Positions 25,540 through 34,161 of a stretch of 64,000 nt of DNA are shown here, one piece after another. Where the stretch lies: positions 3,651,471 through 3,715,470 of the forward strand of contig NZ_CP086111.1 of assembly GCF_016806835.2 (NCBI RefSeq), read 5' to 3'. The notes below the pieces were generated by a model. That model had not been told where the DNA came from. It made no database searches and saw only the letters and a program-made list of their open reading frames with translations. This DNA is from Skermanella rosea (GTDB lineage: Bacteria; Pseudomonadota; Alphaproteobacteria; Azospirillales; Azospirillaceae). The position numbers and the translations under genes were made by a program. The number at the start of each line of letters is the position of its first letter. Within the stretch, counting starts at the first letter, position 1.

Positions 25540-26112
25540 TCAGCCGAAGGCATCCGCGTCCGGCGACGGCGGAACGCCCAGAAGATCCACGAATTGCTGT
25601 TCGAACCAGTGCAAGGCGCCGTGCAGGCTCTTGCCCCCGCCGCGGACTTCCGCCAGCCCGACCTCCATGTTCTCGATCGCCTCCAGGATCACCGTCTGGA
25701 GGCTGGCTTCGGGTCCGAGTTCCCGCGCCAGCATCTCCAGGCCGCCGAACGACGCCACCTCGGCGCTGAGCGCCAGCGTGCTAAGGCCCGCATAGAGGCT
25801 CGCCTCCGGCTCCGTAAGCCCGCCATGGGCATCCAGCGCCGCGATGCCGCCGATGAGGTCGGCATGGGCGGATATCAGGTCGTCCGGCGTCAATCCTCCG
25901 GCATCGGTGGCGGAAGCCTCGATCGTCCGGTCATGCACCTTGAAGAGACCGTCGAGGCAGTCGACCGGGATGCCGTCCGGTCCCGCATCGTTCGGAGGTC
26001 CACCATAATTGCCGTAGGACGGGATCTTGATCCCTCCCGGGGGAAGATCGGGGGACAGGTTCGGGCCGAACTTCGGATTGAACGTGATCGTCTTTTCCCA
26101 ATCGATATACAT
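25540..26112 (-). CDS. Phospholipase-A2-like hypothetical protein
   Basis: A 190-residue protein. The stretch YGNYGGPPNDAGPDG then PVDCLDGLFKVHDR resembles the prokaryotic phospholipase A2 core, where a Gly-rich calcium loop (Y-G-N-x-x-G) is followed by P-x-D-x-x-D-x-x-C-x-x-H-D and the His-Asp pair is catalytic. The usual second Cys before H-D is Lys here, so the family's disulfide is not conserved. The C-terminal half is helical and uncharacterised. No signal peptide. The start at 26112 was preferred to one 21 codons earlier. The similarity is by motif only. Confidence 0.6.
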   Translation of the reverse strand: MYIDWEKTITFNPKFGPNLSPDLPPGGIKIPSYGNYGGPPNDAGPDGIPVDCLDGLFKVHDRTIEASATDAGGLTPDDLISAHADLIGGIAALDAHGGLTEPEASLYAGLSTLALSAEVASFGGLEMLARELGPEASLQTVILEAIENMEVGLAEVRGGGKSLHGALHWFEQQFVDLLGVPPSPDADAFG

Positions 26113-26295
26113 CTGTAACCAGCTCCGGATTGCGCGAAGCGGCGATCCTAAATGCGGAAAGGCGCCGAAGGTCAACCTGAAGTTAGGTGATGTACCGATG
26201 CGTCGTCACTTCTCTTCGGGTCTGGTCCGGAGTCCGGCGGCAAGGAGATCCCGCGGGCATCACCGGAATCCACCGACCGGGCCGGCCTCGCCGGA

Positions 26296-28182
26296 TCAGA
26301 GCAGGAACATGGATTTCTCGACCGCCGCGATGCCGTGGACCTGGATCTCGAAGTCCGGCCAGCCGTCACCGTTCACGTCGCCCTGTACGAGCTTGAAGTC
26401 CTTGACCTTGGACCAGGCGAGTTGGCCGGCGACCTTGGCGAGTCGTGCCTCGCCGATGAAGGTGAAGGCCTGGTTTCCGCCAGCCGCCGTGTTGGCGTCG
26501 ATCCCGGTCAGGTCGATGCGGTCGGAGCCCCGCTGGAAATCGAGGATGCTGTCCCGCAGACCCCAGCCGGGAGGGCTGTCCCTGGTCGTCTCGAAAACGA
26601 AACCGTCCGCCCCGCTTCCGCCGTAGAGCCGGTCCATGCCCGCTCCCCCCGTCAGGACGTCGTTTCCATCGCCGCCCTTGAGGATGTCCTTGCCGGCGCC
26701 GCCGTGAAGGGTGTCGGCGCCGCTGCCGCCGTACAGATGGTCGTTGCCATTGCCGCCGATTAGACGGTCGTTGCCTTCGAGGCCGTGAAGATTGTCGGAA
26801 CCGTCACCGCCCCGGATGGTGTTGGCTTCCCTGTTGCCCCGGCCGGTGGCTCCCCCCGGGGAGGTTATCGTCAGGTTCTCGACCGCGGAAGCCAAGGTCC
26901 AGGAGATCGAGGACAGGACGGTATCCCATCCCTCCCCGGCATGCTCCTCTGTTCGGTCGCCGGAACTGTCGACGATGAAGGTATCGTCGCCGGCCCCTCC
27001 GATCATCTTGTCGGCGCCCGTCCCGCCGTCCAGGAGATCGTTCCCGCTGCCGCCGGACAGGTGGTCGGCGCCTCCCTTGCCGATCAGGGTGTCGTTTCCC
27101 GCGTTGCCGACAAGCACGCCGGGATCGTCGTCGCCGATCAGGCGGTCCGCGTGGGGCGAGCCGATCACGTTGTCGATGCCGCTCAGACGGTCGTTTCCGC
27201 CTCCGCCGCTCGCCTTTCCGAGGGAAAGATCGACGACGACGCCCGACTTCACCCAGCTGTAGTCGACCAGATCCCGGTCGTAGTCACCCTTGAAAATGTC
27301 GGCGGCGGCGGTGCCGCGGAAGGCGCCGGAAGAGGACAGTTCCCCGTTGCCGTAGCCGGAGCGGTCGAAATTCAGCCCTACCTCCCCCGCCGAAACGAAT
27401 CCGCCCGTCCCAACCTTGATCGACCCGGTATAGGGATGGTTCGGGAAGGTTATGGCGTCGCCCTTGCGGACCGCACCGTCCAGCCAGGCCGACGGGTAGA
27501 CCGAGTTGTACTCGGCTCTCTGGCCGGGCTGCTCCGTCACCAGGACGTTCTTGAAGGAGACCGGGTATTTATGGTCGCCGGGCTGGGAGAAGTAGTACAG
27601 CCACGACTTCGCATCGCCGCCCGGCAGCTTCCGCATCTCGACGTTTTCGAGGGTCACGGATCCGATCGGGTCCCTTGGCTGAAGGAACAGGCCCTGGTAG
27701 GTGGTCGTGCCGGTGACGTTGTAGAACTTGAGATCGCCGACCGGCCCCTGGGGCTGGAACACGTCGCCGTGTATCCCGTAATAGCTCCCCTTGACGTTCT
27801 CGATCAGGGAGTTCTGCAGGATGAAGTCGGCCCGCTTGCCGGCGGCGCTGTAGAAATTGATCGCGTCCTTCCCGCCGGCATGCCGATGGTCGATATGCAC
27901 GCCCTCAACATAGACCGAACCGTTCACCTTGGTGAAGTTGAGTGTGCCTGCCGCGGAACCGTGCGATTTGGGCTCGAACTTGCCGCCGATCAGGACGATG
28001 TTGTTGCCGCCGATCGTCTGAAGCCGGTCCAGCGTCCTTACCTCGTCCGAAGCGATGAAGAGAACGTCTTCGTCCTTGTCGAAGGTCCACACGGTTCGCG
28101 AGCCTGTCTTGCTCAGGTCAATCACAGTGTGGTTCGGCTTGAGAACCGGAGCATCCCAACGTTTCGCCGGACTTTGAGACAT
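26296..28182 (-). CDS. Secreted RTX (hemolysin-type calcium-binding) protein with beta-helix N-terminal half
   Basis: A 628-residue protein. Residues ~20-250 look like a right-handed beta-helix (repeated strands such as [19 protein letters not shown] and [13 protein letters not shown]). Two blocks of calcium-binding nonapeptide repeats follow, about residues 340-405 ([20 protein letters not shown]) and 450-530 ([20 protein letters not shown]). The C-terminal ~80 residues resemble the serralysin-type end with [15 protein letters not shown], the usual type I secretion signal region. It is expected outside the cell and could be a polysaccharide-active or adhesive protein. No T1SS genes are adjacent. 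GTG 28191 is an alternative start. Confidence 0.85.
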   Translation of the reverse strand: MSQSPAKRWDAPVLKPNHTVIDLSKTGSRTVWTFDKDEDVLFIASDEVRTLDRLQTIGGNNIVLIGGKFEPKSHGSAAGTLNFTKVNGSVYVEGVHIDHRHAGGKDAINFYSAAGKRADFILQNSLIENVKGSYYGIHGDVFQPQGPVGDLKFYNVTGTTTYQGLFLQPRDPIGSVTLENVEMRKLPGGDAKSWLYYFSQPGDHKYPVSFKNVLVTEQPGQRAEYNSVYPSAWLDGAVRKGDAITFPNHPYTGSIKVGTGGFVSAGEVGLNFDRSGYGNGELSSSGAFRGTAAADIFKGDYDRDLVDYSWVKSGVVVDLSLGKASGGGGNDRLSGIDNVIGSPHADRLIGDDDPGVLVGNAGNDTLIGKGGADHLSGGSGNDLLDGGTGADKMIGGAGDDTFIVDSSGDRTEEHAGEGWDTVLSSISWTLASAVENLTITSPGGATGRGNREANTIRGGDGSDNLHGLEGNDRLIGGNGNDHLYGGSGADTLHGGAGKDILKGGDGNDVLTGGAGMDRLYGGSGADGFVFETTRDSPPGWGLRDSILDFQRGSDRIDLTGIDANTAAGGNQAFTFIGEARLAKVAGQLAWSKVKDFKLVQGDVNGDGWPDFEIQVHGIAAVEKSMFLL

Positions 28183-28428
28183 GCGGAACACCTGAAACAG
28201 AATAAATGGTTCCGTCAGGGTGCGTCGCAGGGGTTAAAAATACCTCTATCGATTTTTCAATTAACCATAATATCGGCATCTACATCAGCATGTCCGTTCG
28301 ACACTGCCGGTTCGTCTATAGCCGGTTTGCGCAAATCTTCCGAAAATGCCGACTTTCATGGCGGCACCTCGAGTAACGCGGGATTTCGGGTTCAGGAGAT
28401 CGGCGGTCGGGGAAGACGACGCAGAAAG

Positions 28429-28454
28429 GCCCCGCGCCTGGGAAGGCGCGGGGC
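28429..28454. terminator. Strong GC hairpin in a 457-base intergenic region
   Basis: GCCCCGCGCC and GGCGCGGGGC pair perfectly around TGGGAA. On the minus strand it is followed by CTTTC, like a weak rho-independent terminator. The surrounding gap (28183-28639) is AT-rich near 28250-28280 and 28510-28560, where the promoters of the RTX gene and of the anti-sigma-like gene should lie. I see no further gene in it. Confidence 0.45.
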
Positions 28455-28639
28455 AGTGCGAGGTTTGAGCGCGGTACCGCATCGCGCCGTGGTCATCATC
28501 GGCCGGGAGTTATTAACAACTCATTAACCATAATTGCGCAGAATTTTATCATTTTTTTGTATCCCACTTCCCACGGGAACCGCTTTATGAATAAGGACCT
28601 GGGTATCCGACCGATCCGGCATCTGCAGGGGTGAGTGGT

Positions 28640-28834
28640 GTGGAAATCGAAGAACAGGCTGAGGATATCTTGCTGTTCGCCTATGTGGATGGCGAGTTGG
28701 ACGAGGACCAGCGGCGACTGGTCGAGGAACTGATCTCCAGAAATCCGGATGTGAACGACCGGATCTCGCAGATCCGTGAACTGAGCAGGCTGATCAGGGC
28801 AGCGTATGAAGAGGACGGCGACGAACCCGTCTGA
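28640..28834 (+). CDS. Very small anti-sigma-factor-like protein
   Basis: A 64-residue acidic protein. DILLFAYVDGELDEDQRRLVEELISRNPDVNDRI matches the anti-sigma N-terminal domain (L-x-A-Y-V-D-G-E-L-x-x-x-x-x-x-x-V-E), but it lacks the zinc His/Cys residues and stops before any membrane segment. It probably binds a sigma factor in the cytoplasm. The GTG at 28640, seven bases after AGGGG, is the likelier start; GTG 28631 is an alternative. It converges on the sigma-region-4-like gene, an obvious candidate partner. Confidence 0.7.
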   Translation: MEIEEQAEDILLFAYVDGELDEDQRRLVEELISRNPDVNDRISQIRELSRLIRAAYEEDGDEPV

Positions 28835-28875
28835 ACGGCCTTGCGCCCATTCCCGTCCTCGAGAAACGACGGTCG

Positions 28876-29109
28876 TTACAAATCAAGTTTGCGGATAAGC
28901 CCCAGCCGGGCACGAAGCAGACGATCCTTGACCGCGACGGTCGAGATGCCAAGTTCATGGGCGGCATCCTGATAACTCATGCCCTGCACGCACACGAGCA
29001 GGAGGACTTCCCGTTCTTCAGCAGGCAACTTCCCCACCATCATTTTGATTTGCTGAGATGACGATGGATGTCGCTGGGTTTTGCTCGGTCTCTCCATCAC
29101 GTCGCTCAT
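28876..29109 (-). CDS. Stand-alone sigma region 4 / ECF-like DNA-binding protein
   Basis: A 77-residue protein composed only of sigma-70 region 4: KLPAEEREVLLLVCVQGMSYQDAA then HELGISTVAVKDRLLRAR, a helix-turn-helix as in ECF sigma factors. Region 2, needed for core binding and -10 melting, is absent, and nothing upstream encodes it. It may be a regulator that binds DNA or competes at the beta-flap rather than a true sigma factor. ATG 29109 follows ACGGAAG. It faces the anti-sigma-like gene. Confidence 0.75.
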   Translation of the reverse strand: MSDVMERPSKTQRHPSSSQQIKMMVGKLPAEEREVLLLVCVQGMSYQDAAHELGISTVAVKDRLLRARLGLIRKLDL

Positions 29110-29144
29110 TATCTTCCGTCCGGGCCAGACCAGCACATAAAACG

Positions 29145-29162
29145 ATTGAACAACAATTCAAT
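29145..29162. promoter_or_regulatory. Dyad upstream of the sigma-region-4 gene
   Basis: ATTGAA (29145-29150) and TTCAAT (29157-29162) are perfect inverted repeats separated by six bases, about 36 bases upstream of the minus-strand start at 29109. It is in an AT-rich stretch, so it may be an operator or promoter part. Confidence 0.35.
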
Positions 29163-29336
29163 GTCATTGATACACAGGTATTCCCTGGTTTGGAAATATA
29201 TTTAGAAACTTTGGCGCCATCTCGACAGATTAATCCGATGGCATTCTCCGAAGCATGTCGGCGGTATGCGTTCAGGACAGGTTCAGCAAGGGGACGACGG
29301 AACGGTGGCACCCCTGGCGCCTCGGCTTGCCGTCGG

Positions 29337-30026
29337 CTACTGCACGGGCGGTGTCGGCAGGATCGTCAATTCGTGAACATCCACGCCGGGCGGCTGGGAA
29401 AGGGCGTAGATGACGCTGCGGGCGACGTCTTCCGGCTGCAGGGCGTCGGGTTTGGGATCGTCGAAGAAGGGCGTGTTCACCATTCCGGGCTCGATCAGCG
29501 TGACCCGGACGCCGCTGCCGCGCACTTCCTCCCTCAGGGCGTAGCCGATGGCCGAGACGGCCCATTTGGTTGCCGCATACATCGACCCGGCCAGCACCCG
29601 CCGCCCCGCGACCGACCCGGTGATCACCACATGTCCGCGCGCTTCCTTGACATGTTCCAGAACCGTCCGGAGCGTGTAGGCGACGCCGAGGATGTTGACA
29701 TCGACCATCCTGCGCCAGCTCTCCGGGGGCGCCCCGGAGAAGCCGCCCGGCTCGCCCCCGACGCCGGCATTCGCGAAGACGGCGTCGATGCGGCCGAACC
29801 GCTTGACGGCGGTATCCACCATCCGCTGCTGGTCCTGGAAGTCGGTGACATCGCAAGCCACGGCGCAGGCGCGATCCTCCCCGATTTCCCGGACCAGCGT
29901 CTTGAGCTTGTCGGCGGAGCGGGCCGCCAGCACGAGGTTCCATCCGTTCCCGGCGGCGGCACGGGCCGTCGCGGCGCCGATGCCGCTGGAGGCTCCGGTG
30001 ATGAGAAGGACCTTGGCGTCGGGCAT
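29337..30026 (-). CDS. Short-chain dehydrogenase/reductase
   Basis: A 229-residue classical SDR. The cofactor loop is TGASSGIG at residues 10-17, the structural NAG is in FANAGVG, the catalytic Ser in ITGSVAG and the catalytic YAATK near residue 150. It reduces or oxidises an unknown carbonyl/alcohol with NAD(P). ATG 30026 was chosen at the beginning of the Rossmann fold; the longer open frame upstream is not supported. It may be cotranscribed with the amidohydrolase 151 bases upstream. Confidence 0.9.
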   Translation of the reverse strand: MPDAKVLLITGASSGIGAATARAAAGNGWNLVLAARSADKLKTLVREIGEDRACAVACDVTDFQDQQRMVDTAVKRFGRIDAVFANAGVGGEPGGFSGAPPESWRRMVDVNILGVAYTLRTVLEHVKEARGHVVITGSVAGRRVLAGSMYAATKWAVSAIGYALREEVRGSGVRVTLIEPGMVNTPFFDDPKPDALQPEDVARSVIYALSQPPGVDVHELTILPTPPVQ

Positions 30027-30177
30027 GTCGTGTCTCCTGCTGTCGAAGCGTTTCCGCGCCCTCTGGCGCCGCCGTGGTGGAACGCGCGGGCGCGGAGACC
30101 TGTTCCGGGCTCTCCTTTCCCGGTCGGGCTTGAAGCTCCGGCCATCCGGGAACATGGCGCCGGTGAACGGAAACCGT

Positions 30178-31671
30178 TCAGCCCGCCGCCCTGCCCCGGA
30201 CCTTGAGGCTGGCCTCGGTGGCACGGCGCACCAGTTCCGCCGTGTCGATCGAGGTCTGCCTGCCGTTCCGCTTGAGGATGCGCCCGTCGACCATGACCAT
30301 GTCGATGTCCGCCGGGCGGGCGGAATGGACAACCAGATGGGCGATATCGGTCGTCGGCGCCGCATGGAGCCCGCCGGTGGCGATCATGATCAGGTCGGCG
30401 CGCTTTCCGGCCGCGATCGACCCGACGCGATCCGACAGGCCGAGCGAGCGGGCGCCTTCCAGCGTGCCGAGCTCGAGCGCCCGCCTCGCGGTCATGCCGG
30501 CTTCCCGCTCCGCCTGGCCGTTGAACAGGTTGTGGGTGATCTTCATGACCTCCAGCATGTCGGCCCTGCCGGTCAGCGGCGTCGTATCGACCGACAGCCC
30601 GGTCGTGACGCCGCCGTCCAGGAACGCCTTGATCGGCGGGATGCCGTAGCCGATGGTCATTTCGGAATAGGGCGAAACCGTCAGGACGGCTTTCCGGTCC
30701 GCCAGCATCGCGATCTCGGCGGGCGAGGCGTGCGTGGCGTGGACGACCTGGAACCCCTCGTGCAGCAGGCCGAGACGGTCCAGTGCCGCCACGTGCCCGT
30801 GGTCGGCCGGGGTCGAGTTGGCGTGCAGCGTGATGGGCAGCCCGCGCTCCCGCGCGGCATCGTAGTCCGCCCGATAGACAGCGGGTTCGACCGGGACGAT
30901 GCGGCTCTCGCCGCCATCAGTCGCGACGGCCTGGACGCCGCGCCAGCCGAGGCCGAGGGAGAGCAGGCCGTCGTTCCCGAACTCCTGCCACTGGTCGTGC
31001 AGGCGTATGAAGTCGGCGACGTCCAGCGGCTGCTGCGGCGACAGCGGACGATAAGGGCCATAGGAGAAACGGCCGCGGATCCCGCTGTCCGCCAGCGCCT
31101 GGAGGTCGCTGCGGGCATGCCGGGGCGTGCGGATATTGTGGCACCAGTCATGGACGGTGGTGATGCCCGCGTCGATCGCCTCGGCGGCCGACAGCAGCGT
31201 GGCGATGTACATGTCCTCGGGATCGAACGCCGCCCCGATCTTCGACACGACCTGGAAATAGCCGTTGCCCTGGGTGCCGGTCGCCATGTTGCGCATCAGC
31301 GACGTCCACATATGCCAGTGGGTGTCGACGAAGCCGGGGGCCACGATGAAGCCGGTGCCGTCGATGGTCTCGGCGGACGGCGCGGCGAGATCCTTGCCGA
31401 CGGCGACGATCACCCCGTCCCGGACATGGACGTCGCCTTCGGGAACATCGTCCGCGCCGGCCTCCAGGGTAAGCACGTGGGCTCCGCGGATGATGAACTC
31501 GCCCCGCCGGGGGGACTGGTGGAGAAGCTGGCCGGATCCGACGGTGCCGGTTTGGGCGAGGGCCGAGCGGAACGGCATCAGCGCCGTGCCGAGCGCAAGA
31601 CCGCCCAGGAAGGAGCGGCGGCTCACCGCGAGGCGGCGCGGACCTGGAAAACTGCAGCAGTCACAATGCAT
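30178..31671 (-). CDS. Exported amidohydrolase (cytosine deaminase/TrzN-like superfamily)
   Basis: A 497-residue protein. It has a Tat signal (SRRSFLGGLALG, residues ~17-28) followed by a metal-dependent amidohydrolase: the first metal ligands in VDTHWHMW, later LHANS, VHATH and the Asp in LSVDTTPL. These match subtype III enzymes that deaminate or dechlorinate heterocycles and aryl amines. The C-terminal beta-sandwich with GSIAAGKRADLIMI is complete. AAAGG lies before ATG 31671. Export of such an enzyme is less usual than a cytoplasmic place. Confidence 0.86.
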   Translation of the reverse strand: MHCDCCSFPGPRRLAVSRRSFLGGLALGTALMPFRSALAQTGTVGSGQLLHQSPRRGEFIIRGAHVLTLEAGADDVPEGDVHVRDGVIVAVGKDLAAPSAETIDGTGFIVAPGFVDTHWHMWTSLMRNMATGTQGNGYFQVVSKIGAAFDPEDMYIATLLSAAEAIDAGITTVHDWCHNIRTPRHARSDLQALADSGIRGRFSYGPYRPLSPQQPLDVADFIRLHDQWQEFGNDGLLSLGLGWRGVQAVATDGGESRIVPVEPAVYRADYDAARERGLPITLHANSTPADHGHVAALDRLGLLHEGFQVVHATHASPAEIAMLADRKAVLTVSPYSEMTIGYGIPPIKAFLDGGVTTGLSVDTTPLTGRADMLEVMKITHNLFNGQAEREAGMTARRALELGTLEGARSLGLSDRVGSIAAGKRADLIMIATGGLHAAPTTDIAHLVVHSARPADIDMVMVDGRILKRNGRQTSIDTAELVRRATEASLKVRGRAAG

Positions 31672-31808
31672 CACTGACCTTTCGAGAGATGATGACGGGC
31701 ATCGTCTCCCCTCGGATCTGAAGCTGGTTTCGTGCGTTTCCAGGCCGGCGGCTTCTTCCGGCAATCGGATTCGGCACGAGACCGGCCGATGCCGCGCGGG
31801 CGGACGCC

Positions 31809-32006
31809 TCAGCGCTTGGCGTTCTGCTCCGCTTCCCGGATCGCCGCCTCATGGTACCAGCCGCTGCCCGAAGCGGTGTCGAGGACCGGCATCGACGCCG
31901 GATCGGCAGCCGCCCTCGCCTCTTCGGCGAAGCTGCGGAACTGCGCACTCTTCTTCAGCGGGAACTTGATTATCGTGGCAGATCGGAAACCCGGGTTCGT
32001 GGTCAT
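31809..32006 (-). CDS. DUF2735-like small protein next to glnII
   Basis: A 65-residue protein with SATIIKFPLKK at the N-terminus and GSGWYHEAAIREAEQNAKR at the C-terminus. This arrangement matches DUF2735 proteins as I recall them from rhizobia, where they sit beside the glutamine synthetase II gene. It is divergent from glnII here with the shared 436-base control region between. Function unknown; a role tied to nitrogen limitation is inferred from the context. Confidence 0.7.
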   Translation of the reverse strand: MTTNPGFRSATIIKFPLKKSAQFRSFAEEARAAADPASMPVLDTASGSGWYHEAAIREAEQNAKR

Positions 32007-32081
32007 AGTTTACAGCTCCTTAAGACTGGCCCCCAAAATCAGGCTGCTGCCGTACCGAGTATATTATGTCGCACTCCCAGG

Positions 32082-32103
32082 GTTTGCACCCTTTTGTGCA
32101 AAC
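32082..32103. promoter_or_regulatory. NtrC-like palindrome upstream of glnII
   Basis: GTTTGCAC (32082-32089) and GTGCAAAC (32096-32103) form a perfect dyad. The core TGCAC...GTGCA resembles NtrC enhancer sites (TGCACY-N5-RGTGCA), but the spacer here is one base shorter. It lies 63 bases upstream of a sigma-54-like element. Confidence 0.5.
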
Positions 32104-32165
32104 AGCTTCATTTAAAATCACTCTCTGCCTATTTTGTTGGCACATCGTTATTTGCCCAGTTCCTT

Positions 32166-32181
32166 GGCATCGGTTCGGCAA
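32166..32181 (+). promoter_or_regulatory. Candidate sigma-54 promoter of glnII
   Basis: TGGCATCGGTTCGGCA has the -24 GG and -12 GC with the required 10 bases between. The -24 half is good (TGGCAT) and the -12 half weak (CGGCA instead of TTGCA). Transcription would start about 250 bases before the glnII ATG. The rest of 32007-32442 holds no gene that I can support. Confidence 0.45.
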
Positions 32182-32442
32182 GCAATGCCGCAACAGGGCC
32201 GGCGGAGCCCCGGACCCGGATTTTCGGCGGGATTTGCCACGATCCCGACCGATCCGAGGCGTGCCGGCACCCGTCCGCCCGGAACGGCGGTCCGCCCTCC
32301 CGCGCCCCCGCGCGCGACCGTCGGGCCGACTGGCATGCGAACTGCAAAAGGACACCACGCGCCGGTGAGCGCGCTTGCCCCCGGTGGCAGGAAGCGCCGC
32401 ACCGGTCCTGAACAAACGTCAACACCTCACGAGAGACCCGCA

Positions 32443-33489
32443 ATGACCAAGTATAAGCTGGAGTACATCTGGCTCGACGGGTACACTCCGGTCCCGAATC
32501 TGCGTGGCAAGACGCAGATCAAGGAATATGCAGACTTCCCCACGCTCGATCAGCTTCCCTTGTGGGGCTTCGACGGCAGCTCGACCAAGCAGGCGGAGGG
32601 CAGCAGCTCCGACTGCGTCCTGAAGCCCGTCCGCATCTTCCCGGACAGCGAGCGCAAGAACGGCGCGATCGTCCTGTGCGAAGTCATGATGCCCGACGGC
32701 GAGACCCCCCATCCGTCCAACATGCGGGCGACCATCCTGGATGACGAGGGCGCCTGGTTCGGTTTCGAGCAGGAATACTTCTTCTACAAGAACGGCCGGC
32801 CGCTCGGCTTCCCGGAGACGGGCTATCCCGCGCCGCAGGGTCCCTATTACACCGGCGTCGGCTACAGCAAGGTCGGCGACGTGGCGCGCAGGATCGTCGA
32901 GGAGCATCTCGACATCTGCCTGGCCGCGGGCATCAACCACGAGGGCATCAACGCCGAGGTGGCGAAGGGCCAGTGGGAATTCCAGATCTTCGGCAAGGGC
33001 TCCAAGCGCGCCGCCGACGAGATGTGGGTCGCCCGGTACCTGCTGGAACGCCTGACCGAGAAGTACGGCATCGACATCGAGTACCACTGCAAGCCGCTCG
33101 GCCAGACCGACTGGAACGGCTCCGGCATGCACGCCAACTTCTCCACCGCCTTCATGCGCGAGACCGGCGGCAAGGAGTATTTCGAGAAGCTGATGGCCGC
33201 CTTCGAGACGGCGAAGGACGACCACATCGCGGTCTATGGTCCGGACAATCACATGCGGCTGACCGGCAAGCACGAGACCCAGTCGATCCATACGTTCAGC
33301 TACGGCATCGCCGACCGGGGCGCTTCGATCCGGGTGCCGCACAGCTTCGTGCGCAACGGGTACCGGGGCTATCTGGAAGATCGCCGCCCCAACTCCCAGG
33401 GCGACCCGTACCAGATCGCTTCCCAGATCCTGAAGACCGTCGCGACCGTCCCGACGGGCGCCGAAGCGGACGTTTCGGCCGCCGCTTGA
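32443..33489 (+). CDS. glnII: Glutamine synthetase II (eukaryotic-type)
   Basis: A 348-residue GSII, shorter than the ~470-residue GSI. It has the beta-grasp N-terminus (MTKYKLEYIWLDG, LPLWGFDGSSTKQAEG) and the catalytic domain with GFEQEYFFYK, GINHEGINAEVAKGQWEFQI, NGSGMHANFST and TGKHETQSIHTFSYGIADRGASIR. It makes glutamine from glutamate, ammonia and ATP in the cytoplasm. In rhizobia and relatives glnII is induced by NtrC under nitrogen limitation; the dyad and sigma-54-like element upstream fit this. GSII is not controlled by adenylylation. Confidence 0.96.
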   Translation: MTKYKLEYIWLDGYTPVPNLRGKTQIKEYADFPTLDQLPLWGFDGSSTKQAEGSSSDCVLKPVRIFPDSERKNGAIVLCEVMMPDGETPHPSNMRATILDDEGAWFGFEQEYFFYKNGRPLGFPETGYPAPQGPYYTGVGYSKVGDVARRIVEEHLDICLAAGINHEGINAEVAKGQWEFQIFGKGSKRAADEMWVARYLLERLTEKYGIDIEYHCKPLGQTDWNGSGMHANFSTAFMRETGGKEYFEKLMAAFETAKDDHIAVYGPDNHMRLTGKHETQSIHTFSYGIADRGASIRVPHSFVRNGYRGYLEDRRPNSQGDPYQIASQILKTVATVPTGAEADVSAAA

Positions 33490-33495
33490 GCTTCA

Positions 33496-33530
33496 GTCGC
33501 GGCGTGGAAATCTCACATCCACGCCGCGAC
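33496..33530. terminator. Terminator hairpin after glnII
   Basis: GTCGCGGCGTGGA (33496-33508) and TCCACGCCGCGAC (33518-33530) pair perfectly over 13 bases with a nine-base loop. It lies between the convergent glnII and DoxX stops. There is no T-tract. Confidence 0.6.
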
Positions 33531-33549
33531 CCGCTCCCGGCGCGCGGTG

Positions 33550-34047
33550 CTACAGGTACCGGCCGTTCTCCCGGCGCCACCGCCATCCGTCGATGCTGAA
33601 GCGGCCCGGCCCCGCCGCGGCGAAGGCCAGGAGGCCGCCCGTGATCGCCAGGTTCTTCATGAACTGGGTCTGCTGCGCGGCCATCTGCTCCGGCGGCATG
33701 ATCCAGAAGCGATGCGCGATGTACGTGGCGACGACGGTGAAGGCGGCCACCAGGAGGGCAGCCAGCCAGGTCCATGCGCCGAGGATGATGGCGAGCCCGC
33801 CGAAGAACTCGACGAAGGCCCCGAGCGGAGCGGCGATCGAGGCGGCCGGCACGCCCATGGATTCCATCCGTGCGGTGAACGCCGACAGTTCCATCACCTT
33901 CCAGAAACCGCTGTCCAGGAAGATCGCGCCGATCGCCACCCGGCCGATGAGCAACAGCCCGTCCTGCCAACCGGCAGTCAACCTGTCTCCTGAAATTTCC
34001 ACTTCCGCCCTGGGAAGCGGCGCAATGCCCTCGTCATATCTCGCCAT
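33550..34047 (-). CDS. DoxX-family membrane protein
   Basis: A 165-residue protein with four predicted membrane helices. LLIGRVAIGAIFLDSGFWKV and the middle LGAFVEFFGGLAIILGAWTW are typical of DoxX/DoxD-like proteins, whose roles include quinone-linked or redox-associated membrane complexes. It follows the arsenic operon on the same strand after 114 bases and could be its last member, though nothing proves that. ATG 34047 follows TTGGAG. Confidence 0.83.
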   Translation of the reverse strand: MARYDEGIAPLPRAEVEISGDRLTAGWQDGLLLIGRVAIGAIFLDSGFWKVMELSAFTARMESMGVPAASIAAPLGAFVEFFGGLAIILGAWTWLAALLVAAFTVVATYIAHRFWIMPPEQMAAQQTQFMKNLAITGGLLAFAAAGPGRFSIDGWRWRRENGRYL

Positions 34048-34161
34048 GTTCGGCTCCAATTCCTGCTGAATGACCCCGGATCAGGATGTTTCTCACTCCA
34101 ACAGAGTGAAGCCGTCTCCGTCAACAGACCGGTTGGCGCAACCGTTTGCGGAAGATCGGGT

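Noticed and set aside
32138-32155. TGGCAC followed by TTTGC as sigma-54 promoter
   Set aside because: GG and GC are 13 bases apart instead of 10.
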